Assembly: GCF_000002985.6 (NCBI RefSeq)
Contig: NC_003280.10
Location: 8,490,501 to 8,554,500 of the forward strand
Direction: 5' to 3'
Length of the DNA: 64,000 nt
From: Caenorhabditis elegans
Taxonomy: Eukaryota > Nematoda > Chromadorea > Rhabditida > Rhabditidae
Shown here: positions 26,653 through 39,400 of the stretch, one piece after another
Numbering within the stretch: the first letter of the stretch is position 1
How the letters are laid out: each line of letters opens with the position of its first letter
Translations under genes and position numbers: made by a program
The notes under the pieces: model-generated
What the model saw: the letters and a program-made list of their open reading frames with translations, nothing else
What the model was told of the DNA's origin: nothing
The model's database searches: none

Positions 26653-27701
26653 ATGTCACTGAAGTGTGAAACTGAACGAAGCAAAACGTGGAACAATTTC
26701 GGGAATGGTATTCCGTGCGTTTTGGGCATTGATGAAGCTGGAAGAGGTTTGTGGAAAATAATAGTCAATAATTGATAATTCAGTAATCTAATATATCCAA
26801 ATTTTAGGTCCAGTGCTCGGTCCTATGGTCTACGCAGCAGCGATTTCCCCACTTGATCAAAATGTAGAGTTGAAAAATCTTGGTGTCGACGATTCAAAAG
26901 CGTTGAACGAGGCGAAACGTGAAGAAATCTTCAACAAGATGAATGAAGACGAAGACATCCAACAGATCATAGCATATGCTCTCAGATGTCTTTCCCCTGA
27001 ATTGATCAGTTGCTCAATGCTCAAAAGACAAAAGTATTCGTTGAATGAAGTATCCCATGAAGCTGCGATCACTTTGATTCGAGATGCGCTAGCTTGCAAT
27101 GTGAATGTAGTGGAGGTTTCCTGAAAATATATACAAGCTAAATATAAGGTATACTATTTTTCAGATCAAAGTGGACACAGTTGGCCCGAAAGCAACTTAT
27201 CAAGCCAAACTCGAGAAATTATTTCCCGGAATTTCAATTTGCGTGACTGAAAAAGCTGATTCACTTTTTCCTATCGTCAGTGCAGCTTCCATTGCCGCCA
27301 AAGTCACGAGAGACTCGCGTTTGAGAAATTGGCAATTTAGAGAGAAAAATATTAAAGTTCCAGATGCTGGATATGGAAGTGGATATCCTGGAGGTCTTTT
27401 TATTTTATGAATAGTATATTTTATTATTTTTCTTTCAGATCCAAACACAAAGAAGTTCCTTCAATTAAGTGTGGAACCAGTTTTCGGCTTCTGCTCACTC
27501 GTTCGATCATCCTGGAAAACAGCCAGTACTATCGTTGAGAAGAGATGTGTTCCAGGCAGTTGGGAAGATGACGAGGAAGAAGGGAAATCACAAAGCAAAA
27601 GAATGACTTCATGGATGGTTCCGAAAAATGAAACAGAAGTTGTACCAAAAAGAAATGTGTACTTCAAGGAAAGACATATGAGCAATATTCTAACTTTTTG
27701 A
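26653..27701 (+). CDS. rnh-2: Ribonuclease H2 catalytic subunit A
   Basis: Exons 26653-26746, 26808-27115, 27165-27393 and 27439-27701 give 297 aa, close to the eukaryotic RNASEH2A size. It removes ribonucleotides embedded in DNA and RNA of RNA:DNA hybrids in the nucleus, as the catalytic member of a three-subunit complex. The metal-binding and catalytic motifs are intact: GIDEAGRGPVLGPMVYAA at the N terminus, VDDSKALNEAKREEIF, then DTVGPKATY and PIVSAASIAAKVTRD, and the GSGYPGDPNT block. The C-terminal 60 residues are Lys/Glu-rich. The start ATG lies three bases behind a CTCTCAG acceptor, fitting spliced-leader trans-splicing; upstream in-frame methionines fall in the T-rich spacer. AATAAA is at 27891. 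The downstream CLPTM1L gene may be co-transcribed. Confidence 0.95.
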
Positions 27702-28009
27702 ATTATAACGAAATACTTACATTTTTCAATATCACCATTCATTTTTATTTTACCATTTTCTTTAACGCGTTTCTGATCTCCTCATATCTCCCTCTAAATA
27801 TTTCATCACTTTGGTTGTATACCTCAATTTACTTGTAGTATATTCATTTTCTCTTACTTTTTCTGGTGAACTTTTCTTAGATACTCATTGAATAAATTTT
27901 GAAATTCTCCGATTTGTATTTAATGAAAGTATCATGAAATTCCGTTTTCACCGGATATTAATATTTGGATGAATCTCTCAAAAATTCTTTCAAAAAGTGA
28001 TTTTTCCAG

Positions 28010-29981
28010 ATGGAGATAAACCTGACAAAAATTGTGAGCACACTGTTCCTCAGTTTCATGTTCTACAACTTTTTTCAACTTTATAAGCTTTTCACTCCGG
28101 AGTTATGTACAGATCAGGATTCTGACGAATTGTGCTATTCGGTAAATTTTTCGATTGAGGCAAAACTATAATAACATTTTATAGCCAATTGTTCAACCCA
28201 ACCACGAAGGATTGTACGATTTACTACAGCTTCGAGTCTATTTTTCAACGAAAAGAGATGCATTGGAGACACTTATCACGACTGTTGAAAACTTGCAAGT
28301 TGCCGATGCCTTCCAGAAAGATGTAATTTTCTAAAATATAGAATAACCTCATTTTATATTTTATTTTCAGCTTCAAGTGAAGATTCCGTCTTCGGTTGCT
28401 AAAGATGGCTACCTATATGCACATACAATTTTACTTCCACATAAATTTGATGGTCGTAATCCGATGCAAGCTTCATGGAAAGTGCACGTAGCGGCTCCTA
28501 TGGTAGTTTTTCAAGAGCCAGTGGCCAAGACTTTCCAACTCTTAGGAGATGAAGAAGTCAAAGAAAAAGTCGATGAAAAACCGAAAAAGTCCAAGTCAAA
28601 AGTTGTTGAACTGGCCGCACATTTCCGAACAATTCTGCCGGTACGAATTGTATCTGAACCGAACCGATACGTAAAGACCAAAGTCAGTGGAGAATTGGCG
28701 TAAGTTCAATAAATATTTTATGAAAATATATGTTCGTTTTCAGTGACTTTCTGACGATTCAACGGCAGGATAAAAAAGAAGGATACCTTCCAATCATGTT
28801 TGTGGATGAAATGAGTATGAGAAGCAAGCATCTCTATGAACTCGCCGACTTCCAAAAGTCTGTAAACTTGACCATTAACTACGAACCAACAAGCGTTGCC
28901 AAGCTGCTTCTGCTCACCTCAACAGCTCGTTCGACCCACCAGCTCATGAAACATGGATTTAAAGATAAGGATGTTGATGAGCTTCGTGGACTTTTCACTG
29001 AAACCTCAATTGTTCTTTTGATGGTTACTTTCTTCGTATCTACATTACATTTGCTATTTGATGCATTAGCTTTCAAAAATGATATTTCATTTTGGAAGGG
29101 AAGAAAATCAATGGTCGGACTATCTACAAAGTATGAATAGCACATGTTTCCATTTTATGATTATTTTTCAGAACTCTCCTATGGCGATGCTTCTCTCAAA
29201 CAATAATTTTCTTCTATCTTTTCGATCAACAAACATCATTACTTGTTCTGATTCCTGCTGGAATTGCTACAGTAATCGAATACTGGAAAGTCACCATAGC
29301 CTACAAAGTTACAATAACTTGGAAAGGAATCAAATTCGGAAAACACTCAACAGAAGAAGACGAAACTGATTCCATCGACTCGCAAGCCATGAAGTACCTG
29401 TCGATTCTTTTAGTTCCACTTGTTATTGGTGGAGCTATCTATAGCTTACTTTACGTTCCTCATAAATCATGGCGATCATGGATTCTGGAAACATCTGCTA
29501 ATGGAGTTTATGCTTTTGGCTTCTTGTTTATGTTACCACAATTGTTTGTCAATTACAAGTTAAAGAGTGTGGCACATCTTCCATGGAGAGCTTTCATGTA
29601 CAAGGTAACTTAAAATTACAAAATATTCATATCGAGATCTATCTAATTTACAGGCATTCAATACGTTTATTGATGACTTGTTTGCATTTGTCATAACCAT
29701 GCCAACTGCTCATCGTATGGCCTGCTTCAGGTAAGAAACTTTCAGAGAGGAAGATATTATAATAATTTTGTATCAGAGACGATATTGTGTTCCTTGTATA
29801 TCTCTACCAAAGATGGCTGTATCCAGTTGATTACACCAGAATCAACGAATTCGGAGAAGGTGGTGATGAGAAAGAAAAGAAAAACAAAGAGAAGCTGGAG
29901 CCTGAAGTTGAAGAGAAGAGCAATACCACAGAACAAGATGAATCGGGAACCATCAAGCGGAGAACTGCTAGAAAAACCTAA
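28010..29981 (+). CDS. CLPTM1-like membrane protein (CLPTM1L/CRR9 family)
   Basis: Exons 28010-28141, 28185-28322, 28371-28699, 28744-29130, 29172-29604, 29654-29730 and 29777-29981 give 566 aa. One N-terminal hydrophobic helix (about 5-22) is followed by a large lumenal region, then several membrane helices in the C-terminal half. Family-diagnostic blocks are LLFDALAFKNDISFWKGRKS, DQQTSLLVLIPAG, SQAMKYLSILL, NGVYAFGFLFMLPQLFVNYK, FNTFIDDLFAF and YQRWLYPVD. These match CLPTM1L more closely than CLPTM1. Family members are ER multipass proteins; human CLPTM1L has been described as a lipid scramblase acting on a GPI-precursor lipid. The tail is acidic and Lys-rich. The ATG sits directly behind TTTTTCCAG. 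The gene appears intact. Confidence 0.93.
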
Positions 29982-30429
29982 AATAGTCTCAGATTTTAAA
30001 GTATTAAAACCATCTAGACTTTAACTGTAACCGTAACTTATACAGTCTTTTTAAAACCAAAATTTCTACAAACTTGTTTTTATTTTAATAATTATAATGT
30101 GTTTATTTATTTGTTTGCCATTACTGGTTCAATTTGTTGTTCGTGTGATTTCTGCTGAATTGGAAGCCTCGCTTCCCTCAATAAACGAAGTAGATCATGA
30201 TTCTCGCGGGACAACCAATAAGAAAGAGCCGTCCTTTTTCGTAAATGGACACGAAACGGACTTGTTTGAAGGCGCATTGCTTTTTGCTTTTCACACCTTA
30301 TTTGAGCGCGTGTAAATACAAGAAATGTGAGAAATAGTGTGAGAACTTGTATAAACGCAGGAATACAGTGTAGAGATTGAAAAGCTCCTTGAGAAATGGA
30401 ACTTGACTTCATTTTTGTCCGCGTAGCCA

Positions 30430-32937
30430 ATGAGATTCGTGATGTGGATGTGGCTGTTCGTTGTGTGGATTACTGTACTTTTTGGAGGTATGCAAATTTA
30501 TCGAACTTCCAGATATTTGCAGATTTATTATAAACTTCATTTCGAAGTTTAGATAAAAATTGGTAACAAATTAAAACAGTTATGTATATTTCATACTTAT
30601 TTTGGTATTAACGGGTTGTCGGAGTCTTCATCGTAGCCAATAATGTAATAGCAAATGGTAGAAATGTGACGTCACAGGCGTACTTATATTTTAATTAGGT
30701 ACACAACTCTGAAACATAAAACAGTATCTAAAAATTAGTTTTAATCGCTAAGGTCACAAAGAAATTTGATATTTAAAAAATTTCAGTGTCCAATGGTGGA
30801 ATCCTAGACCGATCTTGTGGAAGACGAAGAGTTGGTTATATTACATCGTGGGGCAAACATCCATTTAGAGATGATCAGGTATTTTTATAAACTTTTCAGT
30901 TAACACTTTCAAATTAAGGCTGAAAAGCTGACACACTTAGTTTTCGCCTTCTTCGTCGTCGATTCAGATGGAAGTGTCAAGTTGGAAGGAGATGCTGCAA
31001 AAGCAAGATTGGAACATGTTAAAGAGGTATTGTCAAAAACTATTTAAAAGTTATAGGTTTTTAAAATGATATTTGATATCTTAGGTTGCATCTCGTCATC
31101 CAGATCTCAAGCTTTTGTACGCTGTTGGAGGCTGGGAAAACTCTCAATATTTTTCCGTTTTAACTGCAGATCACTCTAGAAGGTGTGTCAAAGGCGTGAT
31201 CTAGAAAACACATAAAATTTCAGATCAATTTTAATCTCGAACTTTGTCAAAGTTATTAAAGAGTACGGTTTTGACGGTGTTGATATTGACTGGGAATATC
31301 CCGTAACAGGCGGTGCTGTTGAGGGTACTCCAGCTGATCGAAGGAATTATGTAAACTTGATGAGAGAACTTCGAAATGAGTTGAGAGATTTGGAATCCGA
31401 AACAGGAAAGTCGTATCTCATATCGTTCGCTGGAGCAGCAGGACATTGGGTCTTGAAACCAGGATACGATCTACAACAATTGATGAAATATTGTGATTTT
31501 GTGAATGTTATGAGTTATGATTATTTTGGAGCATGGGCTTCGAAATGGGGTGCATACACTGGACCCCCAGCACCATTACAGTTTGCTATGCCGAAAAAGT
31601 GAGCTAAAATTAGTAAGGGGAAGCGAAGAGCAACGAAATAATTTTTTAGATTCTCTGGAAGAATGAACGTACATGCCACGATGAAAGACTACAGTTGCCA
31701 AATAAAAGCAACTGATAAGGTAAGAAACATTTTGGTATTTGAGTTACCGTAACCGTTAATCAACTTCCAGATAAATATGGGTGTCCCATTCTATGGTCGT
31801 TTCTGGAAGAATGTGGGTGATGCTGTTGACTCAACAGATGATATGTGGAGAACTGCTACGGCAACTAATTCAGAAGGCACAAAATTTGAAGGTGGAGATG
31901 TTCAATGGAGAGATCTGCACGAGAAATTTGATACTACAAAAACCAAGTTTCATTCTGGATCCAAAACCCCATTCATTTGGCTTTCTGAACAAAAAACCTT
32001 TGTTGGATATGAAAATGCTGAAAGTCTCAAACATAAAGTTGATTATATAGTTGAAAATAATATTGGAGGAGTTATGATATGGGCAATTGACTTTGATGAT
32101 GATCAAGGTACCCTTCTGAACTCTGCTGCAGCTGAATCTATTTGTACCACATCAACAAAGTCATTCAACTACAAGTGTTCTCCAGTAGACGACAAAAGAT
32201 GGTGGACATATGATGATAATGAGGAATTGGCTGGAATGTGTGGAAAATCGTCTCCATTGATTGATGGATATTATCCCGTTTGTGATCCAGATGATCCAGG
32301 TCATGCTTGTTGTGGAAAGGTTAGTACCACCGTGAAAGGCTTCATAATACCGTTTTGCAGTATGGCTATTGCGGTTCCGGTGCAGAATTCTGTTCTTGTC
32401 CTGAATGTATTGACTATGGTGCAGATCCAAATTTAATTTTGAAAGAACCAGTGAAACCAAGCCAAAAGATCACATGGTACACATCGGATGCTGGAGAAGG
32501 GAAACGTGGACGATGTGGTCGAGATGTTCCACCTTTAGAAGGAGAAGCGCCAACTTGTAATCCAGATGATGCTAATGCTCATTGTTGTAGTAATGGAGGT
32601 TACTGTGGAAATTCAAAGGAACATTGTGAATGTAATGGATGTATTGATTTTGCAAAACAGAGAGATTTCAAATATAAACCATTAGAATGGTGGACATTTT
32701 CTGAGAATCCAGCCAACGTTGGTGAGGGAACAGGCCCTCAATTCAACTTATAAGAATATATCTTCAGGTCGTTGTGGTTACAATGCTCCACGACTTTCTA
32801 CTGGAAAAATTCCAAAATGTGATCCGGATTCTGAATCCTACTGTTGCAGTAATAGTGGCTATTGCGGAAAAGGAGAACAATATTGTAGCTGTTTAGGATG
32901 TGCTGATTTCAAGGCAAATCCTGCATTTGAGTATTAA
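30430..32937 (+). CDS. Secreted GH18 chitinase with three C-terminal hevein-like chitin-binding modules
   Basis: Exons 30430-30487, 30787-30878, 30919-31026, 31085-31182, 31224-31598, 31650-31719, 31771-32319, 32361-32721 and 32768-32937 give 626 aa. A signal peptide ([19 protein letters not shown]) is followed by a GH18 barrel (about 30-410). It has the active-site motif [10 protein letters not shown] (catalytic Glu about 143), VMSYDYFG, and a terminal Trp strand (MIWAIDFD). All catalytic acids of the DxxDxDxE motif are present, so it should hydrolyse chitin. Three modules follow, each with an aromatic lead (WWTYDD, WYTSDAG, WWTFSEN) and an eight-cysteine type-1 chitin-binding fold (for example [17 protein letters not shown]). 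Chitin occurs in nematode eggshell and pharynx; the site of action is not visible. The acceptor at 30918 is atypical (AAATTAAG). Confidence 0.9.
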
Positions 32938-33120
32938 ACTTTCTCACTACTTATCTGAAACTGTATATACCGATAAATTATTTCAATTGTACTAAAATTA
33001 CAAAAAAGTTTATCCATTAAATTTGAAAAATGAGACCAATTGGTTAAAAACTTACAGAAATGTAAGATTAAAAAGGAAAAAAAATAACTTAGAAGAACAA
33101 TGGAATACATAAAATAGCGT

Positions 33121-34894
33121 CTACAGAAGTCCTTGTCTTTTCAAATCCTCATACATCTTCCTGGTGACCACATTTCCGCTGGAGTCCTCGTACTCCTCAT
33201 CGATGTCCGGATTCCATTTAGCCATCTCCTTTTCGGTTTTCAATTTATTCCATAAATCCAGTGCATCTTTGATCTTCGTAATGTTGGCGAAATGAGAGGT
33301 ATTCGGAATTCCAAGACATCTCATTCCATGAGAATGTCGCCACTCCTGCAAATATCAAGTTTTTGAACGAGACCAATATAATGAACTTACGTTGAAATGC
33401 TTTTGGAACGCCTTTGGACCTTTGTAAGTTTGATTTCCACAGATTTCACATGAATATGATAGATTGAGGCCGTGAAGTTTGTACAACCAATACGGAATTG
33501 GCTTTCCATCCCAACCAAGCGGTAGATTTTTTGGATTATATGGTGCACTCTCATCAATTTCTTCCTCTTCCTCGATCTAAAAAATGAATTTTTAAATGTT
33601 TCTAAAAATAACTAGAGAAAATAATTCAAACCTACCACAATTTCCTCCTCCTCCTCTTCTTCGACCTCTCCAGCAGATCTAGCTTGTTTTCTCTCGACAT
33701 TTTCGCGAGTTCCAGTACGTTCTTCAGCTAGAATATCAGCAAGTGCCATAATATGAGCTTCCGTTTGTGCCAATGTCAAATTTTTAGCGTTCTGCTTTTC
33801 GGCATCGGAATTATTTGAAGACATTGCTGCTTTTTCGAGATCTGACAGTTTATGCCCTTTGGTAGCGAAAAGACGATCAGCGCGTTCTTTCAGAGTTCTG
33901 AAAAATAACGAGGACTACAATTAAAAAATCCAAATATTTTTAACTCACCCTCCACATTTCAGACCAATTGCCATGAGAGCTCCTTTCAAACGTTCCAATC
34001 CCAATCCCTCGAGTTCTTCAGCACTATTGTATGGAGATAAATCCACAGCAGCTGCTTGAGGTCCGTTCTTGTTTTTATCAGCTTCCCAACCAGGAAGATT
34101 CCCTGCTTTAAATGCTCTTTCTACAGTTTGATTAACCTCAGAGAAAACTGAATCGAGATCATGGAGTGGGCGAGTTCGTTGCATGAAAGAAACAAGATAG
34201 TCTTTTAAGGAATTGATGTATTCTTTATATGCTCCTGTCTTCTTGGTAGTATTTTTCGGTATCTCTGTGAATTTCTCAAAATTCAACAAATACGTCATGT
34301 AATCAACCCTTTTGATGTTCTTCAAGTTAATGAATTTGTCGTATTGTGCATGAAGATCTAGAAAACGACCGTAAGCTTCTTCATCACTGAATTCAACCAT
34401 ATCTGGCTCGGCTCTTTCAGGGTTGATGATTTCTTCATTGATTTTTTGGAACTCCACGGTGAGTGGTTCGGCAAGCTGAAAATGTATAGAAATTATATTA
34501 CAACCAAACTTAATTGTTTCCGGGGAAAATAACAAAACTAACCTCGTCTGGATTTCTTCTGTGCGCATCTTTGATGACCTTCAGTCTTGAATAAAATTCG
34601 GCGAACTCATTTGGACCAGAAACTGAATCCATTTCCATGCTCTTCGAACCGTCTTCATCTTTATAAAATTTGGCAAGCTCGGCGGAAACTGAATAGTACC
34701 TCTGAAAAATAATAATATTGAATTGAAATAACATAACAGTTATTTCTTACATCGACAAATGTTTTCACTCGCTGTTCGCTATTAACTTTGGCCTTATGCG
34801 TTAACTTTTCTGCAATTTTTTCCTTAACAGTTATATCGATTAATCGTTCCCGTTCCTCGTGCAAGTTTCTGATGGTTTCTAGACACGAATCCAT
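33121..34894 (-). CDS. SF3A3: Splicing factor 3A subunit 3 (SF3a60, U2 snRNP)
   Basis: Exons 34751-34894, 34543-34701, 33949-34475, 33636-33897, 33391-33576 and 33121-33345 total 1503 nt, giving 500 aa, essentially the length of human SF3A3. It is a subunit of SF3a in the 17S U2 snRNP and acts in nuclear branch-site recognition. Features: the N-terminal helix ([20 protein letters not shown]), the central HDL-type region ([20 protein letters not shown]), a Glu-rich linker ([19 protein letters not shown]), and the C-terminal C2H2 zinc finger ([20 protein letters not shown] with H in [10 protein letters not shown]), ending in [10 protein letters not shown]. It converges on the chitinase gene (183 bp) and diverges from mrps-18B. 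The symbol is the human family name. Confidence 0.95.
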
Positions 34895-35188
34895 TTCTGT
34901 AAAGTTTTCTTACAACTAAACATTTAAAAAATATTAAATTAGTGAATAACTATTCATAAAAAAGATTAAACAAGACAGAAGAATAAAAATTTGAGAAAAA
35001 TAAGATGTTCGAAAATGTGCAACTTGACGTGACGGTGAACACACATTCCTTGCGTACACCGCATTTAACTTGACGCACAAAGTATATTATTTTATTTTTA
35101 AGTTTTTAATTGTAATTTAAAGCTATAAGCTTGTACTTTTTAAATATAATTAAATTGTTTAAAAGTTGTCTAAGTCAGTATTTCAGGT
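34895..35188. promoter_or_regulatory. Shared divergent promoter region of SF3A3 and mrps-18B
   Basis: Only 294 bp separate the two start codons, so both promoters must lie here or overlap. The sequence is AT-rich with a short GC-richer core near 35020-35075 (GTGACGGTGAACAC, TTGACGCACAAAG). A TTTCAG at 35181-35186 just before the mrps-18B ATG fits a trans-splice acceptor. No specific factor site is recognised. Confidence 0.5.
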
Positions 35189-36188
35189 ATGTTAGCCACT
35201 GGGGGATCATTCGCACGAAGGCTGATTCATTCTTCCTGCCGATTGGCTTGCGAAGGAAAAACTAAAGAAGTTCCGACTCCAGAAGAGGTAACTGATAATA
35301 TATTTGAACTAAACTAATTTCTATGTTAAATTTATAAACAATTTTACTTAAAAATCGATATATTCAGGCCGGATACGCTTACAATCATGTTGAACGAAAG
35401 AAGGGAATGTACAAACCACAACACAGTATTGCCGAGCAGATTTCCTATATGAAAAGTCGAGGTAATATTCAATTTAGTTTCAAAAACAAAATAAGAGGAA
35501 TTCTTTGTGTACAGCTTTCATGAATGCCAATTAAAAATTAAATTATTTAATATATTTCAGGATACGCAGAGGCTTACAAAGGACTTCCGATTTACAGATG
35601 GTATAAGAGAAACATCAAGGTAATTTGAATTCGAAAAATAAATAAATTGATTGAAAATTCAGGGTCAATCGAAACTTCAACCACCTCCAAGACTTTTCTG
35701 CATTGATAAACACGGCCGATTCAATCTAAATCATGCTTGTCCAGTAAGTTTTTGTAACAGCAACTAACATTTGCAGATATAACAAACAAATTCACGAATT
35801 ACAGGTGTGCCGTGACGAATATCTATACTTCGACTACCGAAACCCAGGTCTCATTGAACAATTTTTGGCAGATGGCACCGACCAACCAATCGATATCCTG
35901 AAGAGTGGACTATGTCGTGAACAGTACACGCTACTTCGTGCACAACTTCTGAAAGCAAAAGAACATGGAACAATCACATTTGGAGTAGAATTCCGAAACT
36001 TTGATTATCGTCAATGGTACAAAAGCTGGACAGATGAACCTGGAAAGCCTGTTGAGAGAGCTGGTGTACGTCTGCAAGATATTCATCCAGATCCACTTGT
36101 TCACTTCCCAACATTCAAAAATGACAAGAACAACGACTGGGACGAATGGTGGATTCGTCATGATAAATTTGCCAAGAAGGCAAAGTAA
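35189..36188 (+). CDS. mrps-18B: Mitochondrial small ribosomal subunit protein S18B
   Basis: Exons 35189-35287, 35368-35461, 35561-35619, 35663-35743 and 35805-36188 give 238 aa. The N terminus (MLATGGSFARRLIHSSCRLA) is a basic amphipathic mitochondrial targeting sequence. The S18 core carries paired cysteines (ACPVCRDEYLYFDYRNP; LKSGLCREQY) that could hold a metal or a disulfide at the rRNA interface. Metazoan mitochondria have three S18 homologues; the long C-terminal extension and the IDILKSGLCREQ block point to S18B. The ATG follows TTTCAG by two bases. AATAAA is at 36284. It is convergent with the NKAIN gene (221 bp apart). Confidence 0.85.
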
Positions 36189-36409
36189 TTGTTTTAATTT
36201 TCCTAGCGTGTTCGGTTTTCAGCAATTTTCTTCGAATTTTAGTAGGTCTCTATCGTAATTTGTTATCACTTGTTGTTGGTTCTAATAAAAATTGAGCTCA
36301 ATTATTTAAACATTTATTTTAAAAAAAGCAGAAAGAATACAAAAAAGAAAGAATAAACCCGTATATAGTGCCTAGAAAAAGACGGCAAGACATGAGATTT
36401 GAGTCAAAA

Positions 36410-39400
36410 TTAAACAAGAAGTCCACCACTAGTCATCACGGGATAGTTAGATTCATTCTCAACAACCGATGGATCACTGGAAAGTGGAATTTCGTTGGGA
36501 GCGTGATAGTGACTTATAACACGAGCATTTTCAGTTTTCTGGACCCTGAATGCACTTTTATAAGACTGATTCTTGGCTCCTAGTTGCTCCGATAACCGTA
36601 TTCCTGGAGAAAGAATCGGGGATGGATCAACAGTTGATAACGAAATTCCACCTTTCCCAACAATGTGAGTTTTGTGTGCCAACGAAGCTCCAGATGTTCT
36701 AGAAGAAGATCCAGAAGTTGTAGAAGATGGGGCTGGAGAGTTGAGCATCGGAGCAAACATTGAAGGAACCGAATCTTGAGAAGCATTTCTTGATTTATAG
36801 TCAGAACTCAAAGGGATAGTAGAAGCCGGTGCAACTTCAGAGTGTCCAGAAGATCTTGATCGGAGTCGTTCGTACATATCGTAGTCTGGCGTCTGAAAAT
36901 TATAGATATTATTTCAACTATGAACTCTTGATATAAATATTTTGTATAGAAAATCATTCATGAAAACTCACATCTCTATCAGATGGCTCTGCCTCCAAAT
37001 GCTGACGTATTCGCAAAAGAGTCGCACTTTTTGGGTCGAAGCTGACTAATGATGTGACATTAGTTCCACGATTTTCTTCTTCTAGGTCAGGTCTCTGAAA
37101 GAAAATATAGCAGTTGTGAAATGAAATATTTTATTCAACTAAATGACTACAGTAACCATTTTGTACTAATTTAATAATTAACCATCAAGTTTTCAAAAGT
37201 TGTAGCCAAAAGTTTCTACCTAAAACGACTTGAAAATCATGTATAAAATTATAGAAAATGGAAACATTTAACCAATTCAAAACAAACAAACTTACTCTCA
37301 ACGGCATAATTTTCTTTTTAATTGGCTGTGTGTACACATCCTCCAAATTACTTTCTTCTTCTGATGATCTATTTGAAGAACACGGAGCACAATCTGGAGC
37401 TGGCATTTCTGGACGTGGATTCTTTTTCTTCTTCTTTGAATTTCTCTCGAATTGTCCTTTGACTTCTTTTTTCTCTGTCACTTTCACTTTTTCTCTCGAA
37501 GATCCTAAGTCGTCATATTGTGAATTGAGGTATCCACTGCTAGAATTATTCGTGGAACTTGGAGCTTTGGCAACTTTTGATGCACATATTTGAGCATAAT
37601 GGTTAATTGATTGGGAATTTGATCTTATTGGTTTCTTTCGAAGTTCCACAATCACTAAGATCGAGAAAATTGAAGTTACGATTGCAAAAATAATATGAAG
37701 AATTGCTTGAGATGCTTCGACTGAGTAGAATGGAATGAGACACTGTTTTTGAACCCATTTCTTTCTGGAAATCATTTGATTATTTCATATTTCCAATTAG
37801 AATAAATGAAATCGCTCACCTTATCACATCAAACTCGGCATCACAATATGGTGTGAATCTTAAGAAAAACGAAGAAGAGTACGGTAGTCCAGCCGAAAGA
37901 TATGGTCTTGAAATTTCTCCGAAGACTCCGATATACCATAGGAAAATGAGCACATTGATTGTAACGGAAAGAGCATTTGATGAGAGGAGAGTGTAAAGAA
38001 GTGGACGTCGTTTTTGAGTAGCACCGAATAAACCCGAGATCAGCAAGACAATCTGAAAATATTCGACTTGTTCTTTCCTATCAATTTATGATATTCACAC
38101 TTTCAATTTTCCCTGAAAATTTTCTGTTCTTCTAGAAATACTAGGAAATCTTAATCTCATTAATCCCAGTTTTTCCTCAAAAACATGAATATTTTTGTGT
38201 AAACTTTGCAAACCATTCTTTCCCGATCCCTGCCCATAATTAGACAGGATAGTCGAGGTCAGACACAATTTTTCGTCGAAAAACTGGCAATTATCTAGAG
38301 AATAAGCAGGAGTGTCTCTACCTACTCATGTTATATTTAATCACGATGTCAGAAATAACGGGCGGTACGGTTATTGAGATGGCTATGTACAGAATGATGG
38401 CGCCAAAAGTGGCAAGGTTGGGCGATTTGAACTAATAATAAGACTGGAAATAAATATTTTATTATGAATATTAATGTATTCATATTTTTTCTTTAATTGG
38501 ATATAGAAATTGGTGCACTCGAACTACTGTACTTTCTCTATCAGTGCTGTGCCCCATTGCTCAAGTTATGATATGTAGAAATTGGATATAATTTTTCGAA
38601 GTGGAGCAATGAAGTACAATACCAATAGTAAATTAAAGTATTGCTTTATTTTGAAACTACTCCCCCGCGAATTCACCCCTTTAAGACTAAACTTTAATTT
38701 GAAAGTTTCAAAAGTTTGAAGAAGGGCAATCAAATGGGAATTAACATTTCATTCTTCTTCTCTTTCTACCAATTTTGTGTCACAGCGGGAGAGAGCTTAG
38801 CCCTTCACCTCCGTTTTCAGGGTCATTCTAATCCTCTTTCTCTCGTTCTACTTGTTCTCGAAAACTACCGTATAAGAATGCGAATAATAATTCTAATAAT
38901 CATGATTCATTTGATATAACCATTCTCACTCCCATCTCATGAATTCCTTTTGAGAGGCGTCACATTGTTGTATAGTGGTAGCGGTTTATCGGTTCGCGCG
39001 ATGCCGCGCAAATCGAGATAACGGTTTTGGTTTGGGGGGGCAGAGGATTGAGAAAGGAGAAATAGAGATTTATGATAAGTTGAAACGAACAAGCTTGATT
39101 TAATTTAACAGATTGAATGTGACTGATCTTTTAATTTTTCCGGTGATGATTTACCAAATTTTACCAAAATATCGGAAAATTTAATCACATTTAATTTACT
39201 ATTTATAGTATACTTATAATTTTCCCTACTTGCATACAAATTCCGGGATATCTTTCAGAACCATACGCATTCTTCAAATATATTATCCCATGACACACCT
39301 AATCCAATTACAAACTGATCCACTAGTCATACTCATTATCGAATCGAATAAAAAGTTTATCCCTGTCAATTCCGCCAATCCGCATCAAGTTGGAAGCTGC

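Larger units (their letters stand above)
26653..29981 (+). other. Candidate two-gene operon: rnh-2 then CLPTM1L
   Basis: The rnh-2 stop (27701) and the CLPTM1L ATG (28010) are 308 bp apart. The AATAAA at 27891 lies about 114 bp before the TTTTTCCAG that abuts the downstream ATG. Roughly 100 bp from poly(A) signal to trans-splice acceptor is the usual spacing in Caenorhabditis operons. The CRAL-TRIO gene upstream is 441 bp away with no clear AATAAA near the gap, so it is less likely a member. Confidence 0.5.

Noticed and set aside
24543-27701. CRAL-TRIO/GOLD gene as first member of the rnh-2 operon
   Set aside because: The 441-bp gap lacks a clear AATAAA about 100 bp before the rnh-2 acceptor; left as a separate transcription unit.
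30097-30430. Open frames on both strands between the CLPTM1L and chitinase genes
   Set aside because: No splice signals or motifs; the region is needed for the 3' end of one gene and the promoter of the next.
38961-39012. TATAGTGGTAGC...GGTTCGCGCG, tRNA-like boxes
   Set aside because: The boxes are too close together and no acceptor, anticodon or T stem can be formed.
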